DNA of 23,787 bases from JBGOTP01 sp041476545 (GTDB lineage: Bacteria > Acidobacteriota > Vicinamibacteria > Vicinamibacterales > CAVVIG01). Shown here piece after piece: positions 13,778-22,600 of the stretch (positions are counted from its first letter, which is position 1; each line of letters begins with the position of its first letter). Made by a program: the position numbers and the translations under genes. The notes beneath the pieces are model-generated. The model was given only the letters and a program-made list of their open reading frames with translations. It searched no databases and was not told the DNA's origin. The stretch lies in contig JBGOTP010000028.1 of the NCBI GenBank assembly GCA_041476545.1, forward strand, positions 1 through 23,787, in the 5' to 3' direction.

Positions 13778-13809
13778 AGGCTAGAGGCTAGAGGCTGGAG
13801 GTTGAGGGT
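13775..13809 (+). repeat. Heptanucleotide tract with stops in three frames
   Basis: TAGAGGC, TAGAGGC, TAGAGGC, TGGAGGT, TGAGGGT: three perfect and two diverged 7-nt units. The first TAG is the mlaE stop. The 7-nt period places TAG at 13775, 13782 and 13789, one in each reading frame. Confidence 0.85.
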
Positions 13810-13828
13810 CACGGGGCAGGAATCGGGG

Positions 13829-14632
13829 ATGGTTCAAGGGACGGTCGTGGTCTTCGACCATGTGCAACTCGCCTTCGATGACAAGGTCGTCCTAGAGGAC
13901 ATCAGCTTCACGCTCGCGAAAGGACACACCGCCATCATCCTGGGCGCCAGCGGTTCCGGGAAGTCGACGATCCTGAAGATTCTGACGGGTCTGCTGAAGG
14001 CCGATGCGGGTCGCATCTGGGTGAACGGGCAGCGCACCGACCAGTTGACCGAGCAGCAGATGATGCCGGTGCGCGCGGACCTCGGGATGATCTTCCAGGA
14101 GGGAGCGTTGTTCGACTCGCTGACCGTGCGCGAGAACGTCGGGTACAAGCTCTACGAGGAGACGAAGATGCCCCTTGAGGATGTGCACCGCCGCGTCCGG
14201 GAGGTGCTCGGCTTTGTCGGGCTGGCCGAGCACATCGACAAGATGCCCTCGGAGCTATCCGGTGGCCAGCGCAGGCGGGTGGCTATCGCGAGGGCCATGG
14301 CCTTCAAGCCGCGCATCCTGCTCTACGATGAAGCGACCACCGGGCTCGATCCGATCACGGCGACCACGGTGGACGACGAGATTGTCAAGCTGCGGGACAT
14401 CGAAGGGGTCAGTTCGATCGTGGTGACGCATCAGCTGAGGGACGCGTTCTACATCGCGACGCACATGGCCGTGCGGGCGGCCGACGGGAGCGTGCACATC
14501 GCCCCGGTACCGCCCGAGGAGCCCGCCAAGGCCGAGTTTCTCATGCTGCGGGACGGGTTGGTGTGTTTCGATGGAGACGCCAACGCGTTGCGACACTCGC
14601 AGGATGAGTACTTAAGGACGTTTCTGAGCTGA
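13829..14632 (+). CDS. mlaF: MlaF-like ABC transporter ATP-binding protein
   Basis: ATPase partner of the MlaE-like permease, on the cytoplasmic face of the inner membrane. The 267-residue protein has Walker A GASGSGKST, the Q-loop IFQEGALFDSLTV (an MlaF-type form), signature LSGGQRRRVAIARAM, Walker B ILLYDEATTGLDP and the H-loop VVTHQ. The late region has an acid-rich VPPEEPAKAEFLMLRDG segment. I place the start at ATG 13829, where GCAGGA sits 7-8 nt upstream; the open frame extends to a TTG at 13802, but that lies in the heptamer tract. It ends TGA at 14630, 12 nt before the MCE gene. Confidence 0.94.
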   Translation: MVQGTVVVFDHVQLAFDDKVVLEDISFTLAKGHTAIILGASGSGKSTILKILTGLLKADAGRIWVNGQRTDQLTEQQMMPVRADLGMIFQEGALFDSLTVRENVGYKLYEETKMPLEDVHRRVREVLGFVGLAEHIDKMPSELSGGQRRRVAIARAMAFKPRILLYDEATTGLDPITATTVDDEIVKLRDIEGVSSIVVTHQLRDAFYIATHMAVRAADGSVHIAPVPPEEPAKAEFLMLRDGLVCFDGDANALRHSQDEYLRTFLS

Positions 14633-14644
14633 GAGGATCTGAAT

Positions 14645-15712
14645 ATGCCGCGCACTCGCTCGCTTGCCTGGTCCGAGCTCAAAATCGGCGTACTGTCGGC
14701 TGCGGCCGTCGTGATTGCCTCGGTGACCGTCTTCATGCTGACGGGCGGACGGGGTTTCTTCTGGGAGCGATACGTGCTGAAAACGCGCTTCAGCAACATC
14801 GCCGGTCTGAAGGCCGGGTCGCCGGTGCGCCTGGCCGGTCTCGATGTCGGGTCCGTTCAAAGCGTGGACCTCAGCGGCGAACAGGTGGACGTGACGTTCG
14901 AGGTCAACAAGAGATATCGCGGGCAGATCACGACCGAGTCCGTGGCCGTTCTGGGGTCCATCTCGTTGCTCGGTGAGAGCGCCGTGGACGTCACGCCGGC
15001 GAGTCGTGGGACGCCGATACCCGACGGGGGCTTTGTCCGGCCCGGAGTGACCGCGGCGACGCTGACCGACGTGACGAACTCGGCCGGGCAGGGGATTACG
15101 GAGCTGACAGGTCTGCTGCGCGACATGCGAGGAGGGAAGGGCACGGTCGGCAAGTTGGTGACCGACGAGCAGCTCTATGTCGAGCTGCAGCGATTTGTCA
15201 CAACCGCCAACGACCTCACGACCGGTATCAAGCAGGGCAAGGGCTCCGTCGGCAAGCTGTTGAACGATCCGAAAGTTGCTGACGCCCTCGAGTCGGCGCT
15301 CAGGAATATTGACGAGGTGACCCGGAAGCTGAACGCCGGAGAGGGCAGCCTCGGGGCGCTGCTGAAGGACGACCGCTTCTCGAAGTCCCTCACATCCACC
15401 ACGAACAACCTCGACACGCTTGTCGCGAAACTCAATCGCGGCGAGGGTACAGCCGGCAAACTGATTAACGATCCGGCGCTGTACAACCGTTTGGACGGCC
15501 TGACGGAGAAGCTCGATCAGCTCCTCGTGCGCCTGAACAATGGCGACGGCACCTTGGGACAGTTGCTGAAAGACAAGCAGTTATATGAGAACATGAACAA
15601 GACGGTGAGCGACATGTCTGGGCTTATCGCCGAACTCAAGGAATTCGTCGCCAAGGTCGAGAAGGATCCGAAGAAATACCTCAACGTGAAAGTCGGAATT
15701 TTCGCCTGGTAG
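14645..15712 (+). CDS. MCE-family (MlaD-like) lipid-binding protein with a 34-residue repeat array
   Basis: MCE proteins form hexameric rings in the periplasm that channel lipids to or from the MlaE permease. The 355-residue protein has one N-terminal transmembrane helix (about 12-32), then the MCE domain (about 42-118: TRFSNIAGLKAGSPVRLAGLDVGSV through SLLGESAVDVTP). The C-terminal half holds five repeats of exactly 34 residues, each starting with G-[KED]-G-[TS]-x-G and L[LIV]-x-D. The Gly-Lys/Glu-Gly cores fall at about 165, 199, 233, 267 and 301. They predict a helical stalk or tunnel-extending bundle. It ends with KDPKKYLNVKVG, as in other MCE proteins. AGAGGA gives a good ribosome binding site 7 nt upstream. 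It is in the mlaE-mlaF cluster, but no MlaB or MlaC homologue is nearby. Confidence 0.93.
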   Translation: MPRTRSLAWSELKIGVLSAAAVVIASVTVFMLTGGRGFFWERYVLKTRFSNIAGLKAGSPVRLAGLDVGSVQSVDLSGEQVDVTFEVNKRYRGQITTESVAVLGSISLLGESAVDVTPASRGTPIPDGGFVRPGVTAATLTDVTNSAGQGITELTGLLRDMRGGKGTVGKLVTDEQLYVELQRFVTTANDLTTGIKQGKGSVGKLLNDPKVADALESALRNIDEVTRKLNAGEGSLGALLKDDRFSKSLTSTTNNLDTLVAKLNRGEGTAGKLINDPALYNRLDGLTEKLDQLLVRLNNGDGTLGQLLKDKQLYENMNKTVSDMSGLIAELKEFVAKVEKDPKKYLNVKVGIFAW

Positions 15713-15731
15713 TGCGGCGCTGGAGGTTGGA

Positions 15732-16007
15732 ATGGCACGCGACGAGGGAGCAGGTGCGGGCAGTGTGATGCTGGCGTTCATTCTTGGCGCGGTGAGCGGG
15801 GCGGCCGTCGCGCTCCTGTATGCGCCCGCCAAGGGGACCGAGACGCGCGAATTTCTCGGACAGAAAGCGCGCGAAGGCCGCGAGCGGGCGACGGAAGCGG
15901 CCGAAAAGGGACGTCAGGCCGTCAACCAAGGCCGGGAGACGCTGGCCAACGCGATCGAGCGCGGCCGCGAGGCGTACCAGCAGGCTCGGACCCGGGAGAA
16001 CGCGTGA
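15732..16007 (+). CDS. YtxH-like small membrane-anchored protein
   Basis: The 91-residue protein begins with a hydrophobic helix (about 10-30: GSVMLAFILGAVSGAAVALLYAP), followed by KGTETR and a long charged helix rich in Arg, Glu, Gln and Ala (AREGRERATEAAEKGRQAVNQGRETLANAIERGREAYQQA). This is the YtxH/gas-vesicle-like layout, a family of unknown role often seen in envelope stress contexts. GGAGG at 15722-15726 lies 5 nt upstream of the ATG. It follows the MCE gene by 19 nt and overlaps the next gene by 4 nt (GTGA), so it belongs to the lipid-transport cluster by position. A scaffolding role is inference. Confidence 0.75.
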   Translation: MARDEGAGAGSVMLAFILGAVSGAAVALLYAPAKGTETREFLGQKAREGRERATEAAEKGRQAVNQGRETLANAIERGREAYQQARTRENA

Positions 16008-16432
16008 GCCACTGGGCTGAAGTGTTCCTCGGCGTCATTGCCGTGTCGACGTTGACCACGTCCATTATCCTGATTGCGCTGCTCGTCGCTGCCGCACGAC
16101 TCGCCCGGCGCGTCGATCGCCTGGTCCAGCAGATCGAACAGGAAATCAAGCCGGCCTTTACGCACCTGAACGCGATCGCTCGCGATGCCGCGCGTGCCGC
16201 CGCTCTCGCTGCCGTCCAGGTGGAACGTGTCGATCGCCTCTTCGGAGACGCAGCCGAACGAGTCGGACAGGTGCTCGGCGTGCTCCAGAACGTGGTCGCT
16301 GGCCCGATGCGCAACGGGTCGGCCCTGTCGTCTGCCTTCGTCGCGTTCCGAACGGTCCTGTCGGTGATTCGAGATCTTCGGGGTGCCCGCAGCCGCTCGC
16401 GTGCCGACGACGAAGACGCGTTGTTTATCTAA
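16004..16432 (+). CDS. Small membrane-anchored helical protein, possibly DUF948-like
   Basis: The GTG start overlaps the YtxH-like stop (GTGA), so the two are translationally coupled. The 142-residue protein has one hydrophobic helix near the N-terminus (about 8-30), then long amphipathic helices with charged and Ala-rich heptads (RRVDRLVQQIEQEIKPAFTHLNAIARDAARAAALAAVQVERV). DUF948 and methyl-accepting-type linker proteins look similar, and I cannot assign it more precisely. Its length and layout parallel the preceding YtxH-like protein. The C-terminus ends ADDEDALFI, just before a convergent REP-like hairpin. Confidence 0.65.
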   Translation: MSHWAEVFLGVIAVSTLTTSIILIALLVAAARLARRVDRLVQQIEQEIKPAFTHLNAIARDAARAAALAAVQVERVDRLFGDAAERVGQVLGVLQNVVAGPMRNGSALSSAFVAFRTVLSVIRDLRGARSRSRADDEDALFI

Positions 16433-16437
16433 ATTAG

Positions 16438-16460
16438 GCAGGGCTGAAGCCCCGCACTAC
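16438..16460. repeat. Third REP-like hairpin, between convergent genes
   Basis: GCAGGGCT-GA-AGCCCCGCACTAC differs at two positions from the copy at 3893. The CTA at 16457-16459 is the TAG stop of the minus-strand CPXCG gene, in the same place relative to the hairpin as at rarA. It lies 5 nt after the stop of the + strand gene and may serve both genes as a 3' hairpin. Confidence 0.65.
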
Positions 16461-16642
16461 TCGGATCCGTCCGCGCGGGCGATGTCGACGGATCGTTCAT
16501 CACCCTTGCCGATCACCCGAACGCGCCACGGGTTGCAACAGACCTCGCAGTCCTGGACGAAGCTTCCCCGCTGGTCCGATTCGACGTAGATCTCTACCTC
16601 CTCGCCACAGTACGGGCATGTGACGAGGAACTGATCCTCCAT
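16457..16642 (-). CDS. CPXCG-motif cysteine-rich small protein
   Basis: The 61-residue protein begins MEDQFLVTCPYCGEEVEIYVE and has a second cysteine cluster DCEVCCNPW about 20 residues on. CPYCG plus CEVCC predict a zinc ribbon. It matches the small CPXCG-type cysteine-rich family; its function is unknown. The start follows the glucan synthase stop by 11 nt. TAGGA at that stop doubles as a Shine-Dalgarno (AGGA, about 9 nt before the ATG), so the gene is probably co-expressed with the synthase. The stop is within a REP-like repeat. Confidence 0.82.
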   Translation of the reverse strand: MEDQFLVTCPYCGEEVEIYVESDQRGSFVQDCEVCCNPWRVRVIGKGDERSVDIARADGSE

Positions 16643-16653
16643 GGTAAGAAATC

Positions 16654-19600
16654 CTACTTCACGTCGCCGAGGACGATCCGCACATCGTGCTGACCGCCGT
16701 CGCTCACGAGAGGGATCGCGCAGGATTTCACGGTCGCGCCATCGAGCGTCGCCGTCGCCACACCGCGGCATCGACGCAAAGGATTGGACACGGTGATCGT
16801 GTATCGCGTGTCGAGGAAGCGCCACGCGATGTGGCACTCCGGCCACGATGAAGGAATGCACGGGTCCACGACAAAGGTCGCACCACGACGCCGGAGGCCC
16901 AGGATGTTTTCGAGCCCGGCGCGATACAGCCAGCCCGCCGATCCCGTATACCAGCTCCACCCTCCGCGTCCGGCGTGGGGAGGTCTGGCGTAGACATCAC
17001 CGGCGACCACGTAGGGCTCGGTCTTGTAGCGGTCCGCGTCAGATGCGTGCCGGCTGTGATTCAAGGGGTTGAGCATGTGAAACAGCTCGACCGCCTCGTC
17101 GCCGCTGCCCAGCTGGGCCAGCGCCATCACGACCCAGACGGCCGCGTGCGTGTACTGACCGCCGTTCTCGCGTACACCCGGCGGGTACCCCTTGATGTAG
17201 CCCGGTTCCTGCGGCGATCGATCGAATGGTGGCTGGAGGAGGAGAAGCAATTGAGGCTCGCGCGCGACCAGTGAGGCGCGCACCGCGTCCATGGCGCGCT
17301 CGGCAAACCGCAGGGGAACTGCGCCAGAGAGTACCGACCACGACTGCGGGATGGAGTCGATCCGGCATTCGTCGTTCTGCGCCGACCCAAGCGGCGTGCC
17401 ATCGTCGTAATACCCACGGCGGTACCACTCGCCGTCCCACGATAGCTCGAGACTGGTGGCGAGTCGGCGCGTCTCGCGCTGGTAGCGCTGGCTCCTGGCG
17501 GTATCCTTCCGGGCCTCGCACAACGGGATGAAGCTGCTGAGAACCGAGTGTAGAAAGAATCCGAGCCACGTGCTCTCCCCGCGCCCCGCCGGGCCGACGC
17601 GGTTCATACCGTCGTTCCAATCGCCGCCGCCAAAGAGCGGGAGCCCGTGCGTCCCCGACGTCATCCCCTTGTCGATCGCCCGCACACAGTGCTCGAACAA
17701 CGAGCCGTCCTGGCTCGAGCGGCCCGGCTGGTCGTACGCTTCCTGCACGTCCGGAGTCAGCAGCGGCGCCGTCAGAAACGGAGCTCGTGCATCGAGCGCG
17801 GCCAGGTCTCCGGTGGCTCTGACGTATTCGGCTGTCACGAACGGGAGCCACAGCAAATCGTCCGAACAGCGCGAGCGAAGTCCACGGCCGCCTGGCTCGT
17901 GCCACCAATGCTGGACGTCGCCCTCGACGAACTGCCGGCCCGCCGCTCGAAGGAGGTGCTCTCTGGCGATGTCCGGCCGCGCCACCAGCAGTGCCATCAC
18001 GTCCTGCAGCTGATCGCGAAAACCGAAGGCCCCGCCCGGCTGGTAGTAGCCGCCACGCGTCCAAAGGCGGCAGCTGAGGTTCTGATAGAGCAGCCACCGG
18101 TTCATCAGAACATCGAATGAATCGTCCGGCGTGTGGACCTGAACGGTCTCGAGGATGTTGTCCCACGATGCGCGGACTTTCCCCAATGCATCGATGCCGG
18201 CGTCGACACCGCCGTGTCGCGCAATCAACCGCTGGACGTGTTCGTCATCCGTGCCCTGACCGAGAATGAACAGGACGCGGTGCGTCTCTCCGGCATTCAG
18301 CACGAGTGTCACGTGCAGTACCGCGCACGGATCGAGTCCGGCGCCAAAACATTCCTGGAGTGTCAGGCGCCGAAGCGCAGCCGGGTAGGACAGTGATCCG
18401 TTGCGCCCGATAAACGACGCCCGGCTGCCGGTCACAGAGGCGGGCCGCTCACTGGCGTGCGCAAACGCGATGCGGTGGCCGAACTGTTCGGTGTAGGCAT
18501 TGCGGGCGAGTACCGCCGCAGTGCCCGGATCCCAGGCGGTGGTGACATGCGCCTGTTGTCCCTCGCGGGGCGGCCCGAGCACCCAGTCGTTGTAGGCGAA
18601 GACGCTGAGGGTTCTTGGCGCGTCACCGTTGTTGGTCAACGTGAGCAGCGAGAACTTGATGGGGTCGTCGACGTCGACGAACACGTCCAGCTCGTGAGCA
18701 ATACCACGCGTGACGTGCGAGAAGTGCGTGCAGCCTGATGAGTGGCGGATGAGGAACCGTCCGCTCGCGGCGTGACGTGTCATGGGGCCTGGCGTTGGCG
18801 ACCAGGCGTCGCCCGAGTCGTCGTCGCGAATGAACAGTGCTTCGGCCGTAGGGTCGACGGTGGGATCGTTGGCGAACGTCGTCAGGCGATTCTCGCGGCT
18901 GTTGCCGGACCATGTGTGGGCCGATCCCGACGCCGTGACGATCGTTCCAAAGGCCGGATTGGCAATGACGTTCGACCATGGCAGCGGTGTTTCCTGATTG
19001 CCTTCGAGGACGATGGCGTATTCGCGTCCGTCACCGGTGAAGCCGCCGAGACCGTTGGGCAGCGTCAGCGGAGGCACGGCGATCGGCGCGTCCGGAGCGC
19101 GCACGACAGGCGCATCGTCGATGGGGGAGAAGTCCGGTGCTGTCGCACGGGGCTGCAAGTGGGGATGTCTGGCGAGTTGGGCACGGAGGTCGCCCTGATC
19201 ACCTCTGAGGACCGTTCGCGCGACGGCCTCGAGCAACGTACGGTCCGCCTGGCCCATCCCGTCCGTACGCAGCAGATACGCGCCTCCAGATCGGTGCTTC
19301 CATGCGCGCCATGGGCCGTTGTCGAGCAACGCGGTGAGATGGGCCTGCATCTCATCCATGTAGCTGATGGCGTGCTCGTTCAGGATGACGACGTCGGCGT
19401 TCAGGCCTTTGAGTCGCCAGTATTCCTGAGCCTGCAACACCTGACGGACCAGGCCGACGTCGCCGTCCCCGACAACGCGCACAAGAAGGATGGGCAGGTC
19501 GCCGGAAATACCGTGCGGCCACAGACCGGCCTGGCCGAGCGTGTTCGATGCAATCACCGCGGAACTGGCGCGGAGGGAGTCATCCGCGAACATCGTCCTC

Positions 19601-22600
19601 GAGGCGAGCCGCTCGAACAACAGCGCCTCCTCGTTTGAAATCCCAAGATGACGTAGGCCGCTCTGTGCGTGCGTGTAGGCGAGCGCGAATGTTCGGGCTG
19701 CCGCGCTCGGATCGTGATACTTGCTCGCGAGCGCGTCCGCGGTTTCCCGGTCCGACGTGATGCCGGTGGAGAACGACAGTCGCACGGAGGCCCCTGGGAC
19801 CAGGCGGATACGTTGACGGAGGCTGAAGATCGGATCGAGGACGCAGCCTGTCGTACCAGACAGCGGGCGCCCGTCGAGCGCCACCGGCGCCCGCGCATCG
19901 CGCCCTCGGCCGAGAAAGCGCAGGCGGTCGGTTTCCCACTCGAGAGGGCCCTGCGGCCGCCCTTCGAGGCTCAGCACGTGCACGGCCCACATCGTGGGTT
20001 CGCGAGCGTCCCGCGGGCGCCGATGGCAGAGCAAGGCGGCACTCCCGGCCAGGTATTCCGTTTCGAGGAACAGTTTACCGAACGCGGGATGGGCGAGATC
20101 GTCGACCGGTGGCGCCAGCGCGATCTCCGCGTAGCTGGTGACGTCGACTTCTCGGATCCGCGCGCCCTGATTGACGACCGTGATGCGTCGGACTTCAACA
20201 TCGTCTTCCGTGGAAACGGCGATCTCGAGGCGCGTGGACAACTCGTCGTCACGCCTGCGGAACGTCGCCTTCTCTGCGCGAAACTCAACGATATAGTCGT
20301 CCGGCTCGAGAACCGTGGGCTGGTAGGTCGCGGACCAGACGGACCCGCTCCGAACGTCGCGCAGGTAAATGTACTGTCCGCCCGGATCGACCGTCGCGTC
20401 GCGTCGGGACCGTGTCACGGAGAGGCCGCGGCAGAAGCTGTTCCCGCCTCCCGCATTCGTGACGACCGAGACGTAGTTGCCATTGGAGAGGAACTGTGCG
20501 TGCGGGACGACCGTATGCGGCGAGCGATAGCGTCGGACCGGCATCGGAGGCGGTGGGGCGACGACGCGCATGTCGTCGAGCGGACGCGGCTCGATCGTCG
20601 GCGCCAAACGCGGCACGCGCTCCTGGAGCAGCAGTTCGGTTGCCTGGACTCTCGGATCCGCGTGGAAACGCTGCACCATCACATCGCCGAACAGGGCATT
20701 GGTGAGGGCGATGAGCGTCATGCCCTGGTGGTGAGCCAGGTACGTGCGCACGATCGTTTCCTTGGGATGATCCCGATCCGCCGGGGGATCGTCGTCATGA
20801 TGGTGCGCCGAGCGATTCGTGTAGTCGATCGCGTCGAAGAAGCCGTAGTCACCGTCGGCGTTCACGGCGGACAGCCGTCGCAGATTGGCGGCGCTCTCGG
20901 CCGGCGCGATCATCGCAGCGAGCGCCGTCGCATACGGCGCCACGACCAATTCGTCGCCCAAGCCGCGCTTCATGCCGAGTCCGGGAACTCCGAAAGCCTT
21001 GTACTGATATGTCTCATGGCGGTCGACGACGTTGTACGCGGACTCGGAGATCCCCCATGGCACCCCGTGCGCGGTGGCGTAGTCCATCTGTCGCCGCACC
21101 ACCATGCGACACGACGCCGAGAGGAGCGTATGGGGATAGTTGCGCATGACGAGTAGCGGCATCAGGTACTCGAACATCGATGCGCTCCAGGACAGCAGCA
21201 CCGGTGCGCCCCGCACGTTGGTGACCGATCGCCCAAGGTGGAACCAGTGAGACTCGGGCGCGTCTCCCTTGGCGATGGCGAGAAAGCTCGCCAGCCTCGA
21301 CTCGGAGGCCAGCAGGTCGTAGTACGACGGATCGAGACGGCCCGCTCCCTCGGCATCCGCGAGGCGATAGCCGATAGTGAACAGCTGTCGCTCCGTGTCG
21401 TACAGAAATGCGAAATTCATGGCGTCGAACAACGCAGCGGCTCGTGCCGCCAGCTTCTCGAGACGGACTGATGGCGCCCCCGCCTCGGCGCCGCGGCCGG
21501 CCGACAGCCGTTGCAGGGCGACCGACAGTGTCAGAAGAGCACCCGCAAGGTTGCCGCTGTCTACCGTGGAAACATAGGAGGGAGCGAGGGGGGCCAGCGT
21601 GCGGGTGTCGTACCAGTTCAACAGGTGACCCTCGAAGCGCTCGAGTCCTTCGACGGTCGTGAGCGTGGTCTCCAGCCGATCGATGAGTACGTCCATCCCG
21701 ATGAAACCGAAATCGTGCGCGGCGACCGTTGCCAGGAGCGCCATGCCGATGTTGGTGGGTGACGTTCGATGAGCGATGGTCAGTTCGGGCACCATCTGGA
21801 CGTTGTCCGGCGGAAGGCCGTGATCCTCCGGGCCCATGAACGTTTCGAAGTACCGCCACGTCTTGAGGGCGACCACGCGGAGATACTCGCGGTCCTCCGC
21901 GGTGAGAGCGACCTCGCGCGTCGGCACGGGTCGGCTGAGCGCGTACGCGATCCATGGCGCTGCCACCCAGAGCAGCAGTACTGGCGCCGCCGCGGGCCAC
22001 GCATGCCTGTGGACCAGCGCGAGGAGCAGCAGCCCGCCCCCAGCCAGGCACGGACTGGCGATCATTTCCTTCATGAAGACGCTCGGGCGCGGCTCATTCG
22101 TGCGCGCCGCGCTGGCGGCGGCGGTTTCCCACTCGAGAAGGCGACGATGTGTGAACACCAGGCGAACCAGCGTGACCCCCACGGCGCGGACCATTTCATA
22201 GGCCTGATGGGCCAGGAACACCAGCTGCAGCGATGCGCGGGCGACATCCGTCCGCAGATCGTCAATCGTGGTGCGCAGGAAGATCGCTCTGGACTGGCCT
22301 CGCGCCGGGCCGCTCAGGAACTGGGCCACGCGCATCACAATCGGCCAGGCGAGAGCCGTCAGCGCGATCGCGGTCCAGACGGCTGGTCTGCCGGGCAGGA
22401 TCGTCCAACCGAGAACGAGCAGCGCGACCGTTGCCGGGGCCATGAGGCTGCGCCGGAGATTGTCCAGAATTTTCCACCGGGAAATGAGCGGGAGCCGGTT
22501 GCGCTGGACGCCCGAGCGCGTGCGGACGAACGGAAACAGCCACCACAGAATCTGCCAGTCGCCGCGCACCCATCGATGCTGGCGTCTGGCGTGCGCGAGG

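Noticed and set aside
16433..16460. Intrinsic terminator between the convergent genes
   Set aside because: The hairpin is plausible but no T run follows on either strand, so I list it as a repeat rather than a terminator.
19669..21156. 495-codon + strand frame antisense to the glucan synthase
   Set aside because: It lies inside a continuous, motif-rich synthase reading frame. Its Arg-rich sequence is typical of an antisense shadow.
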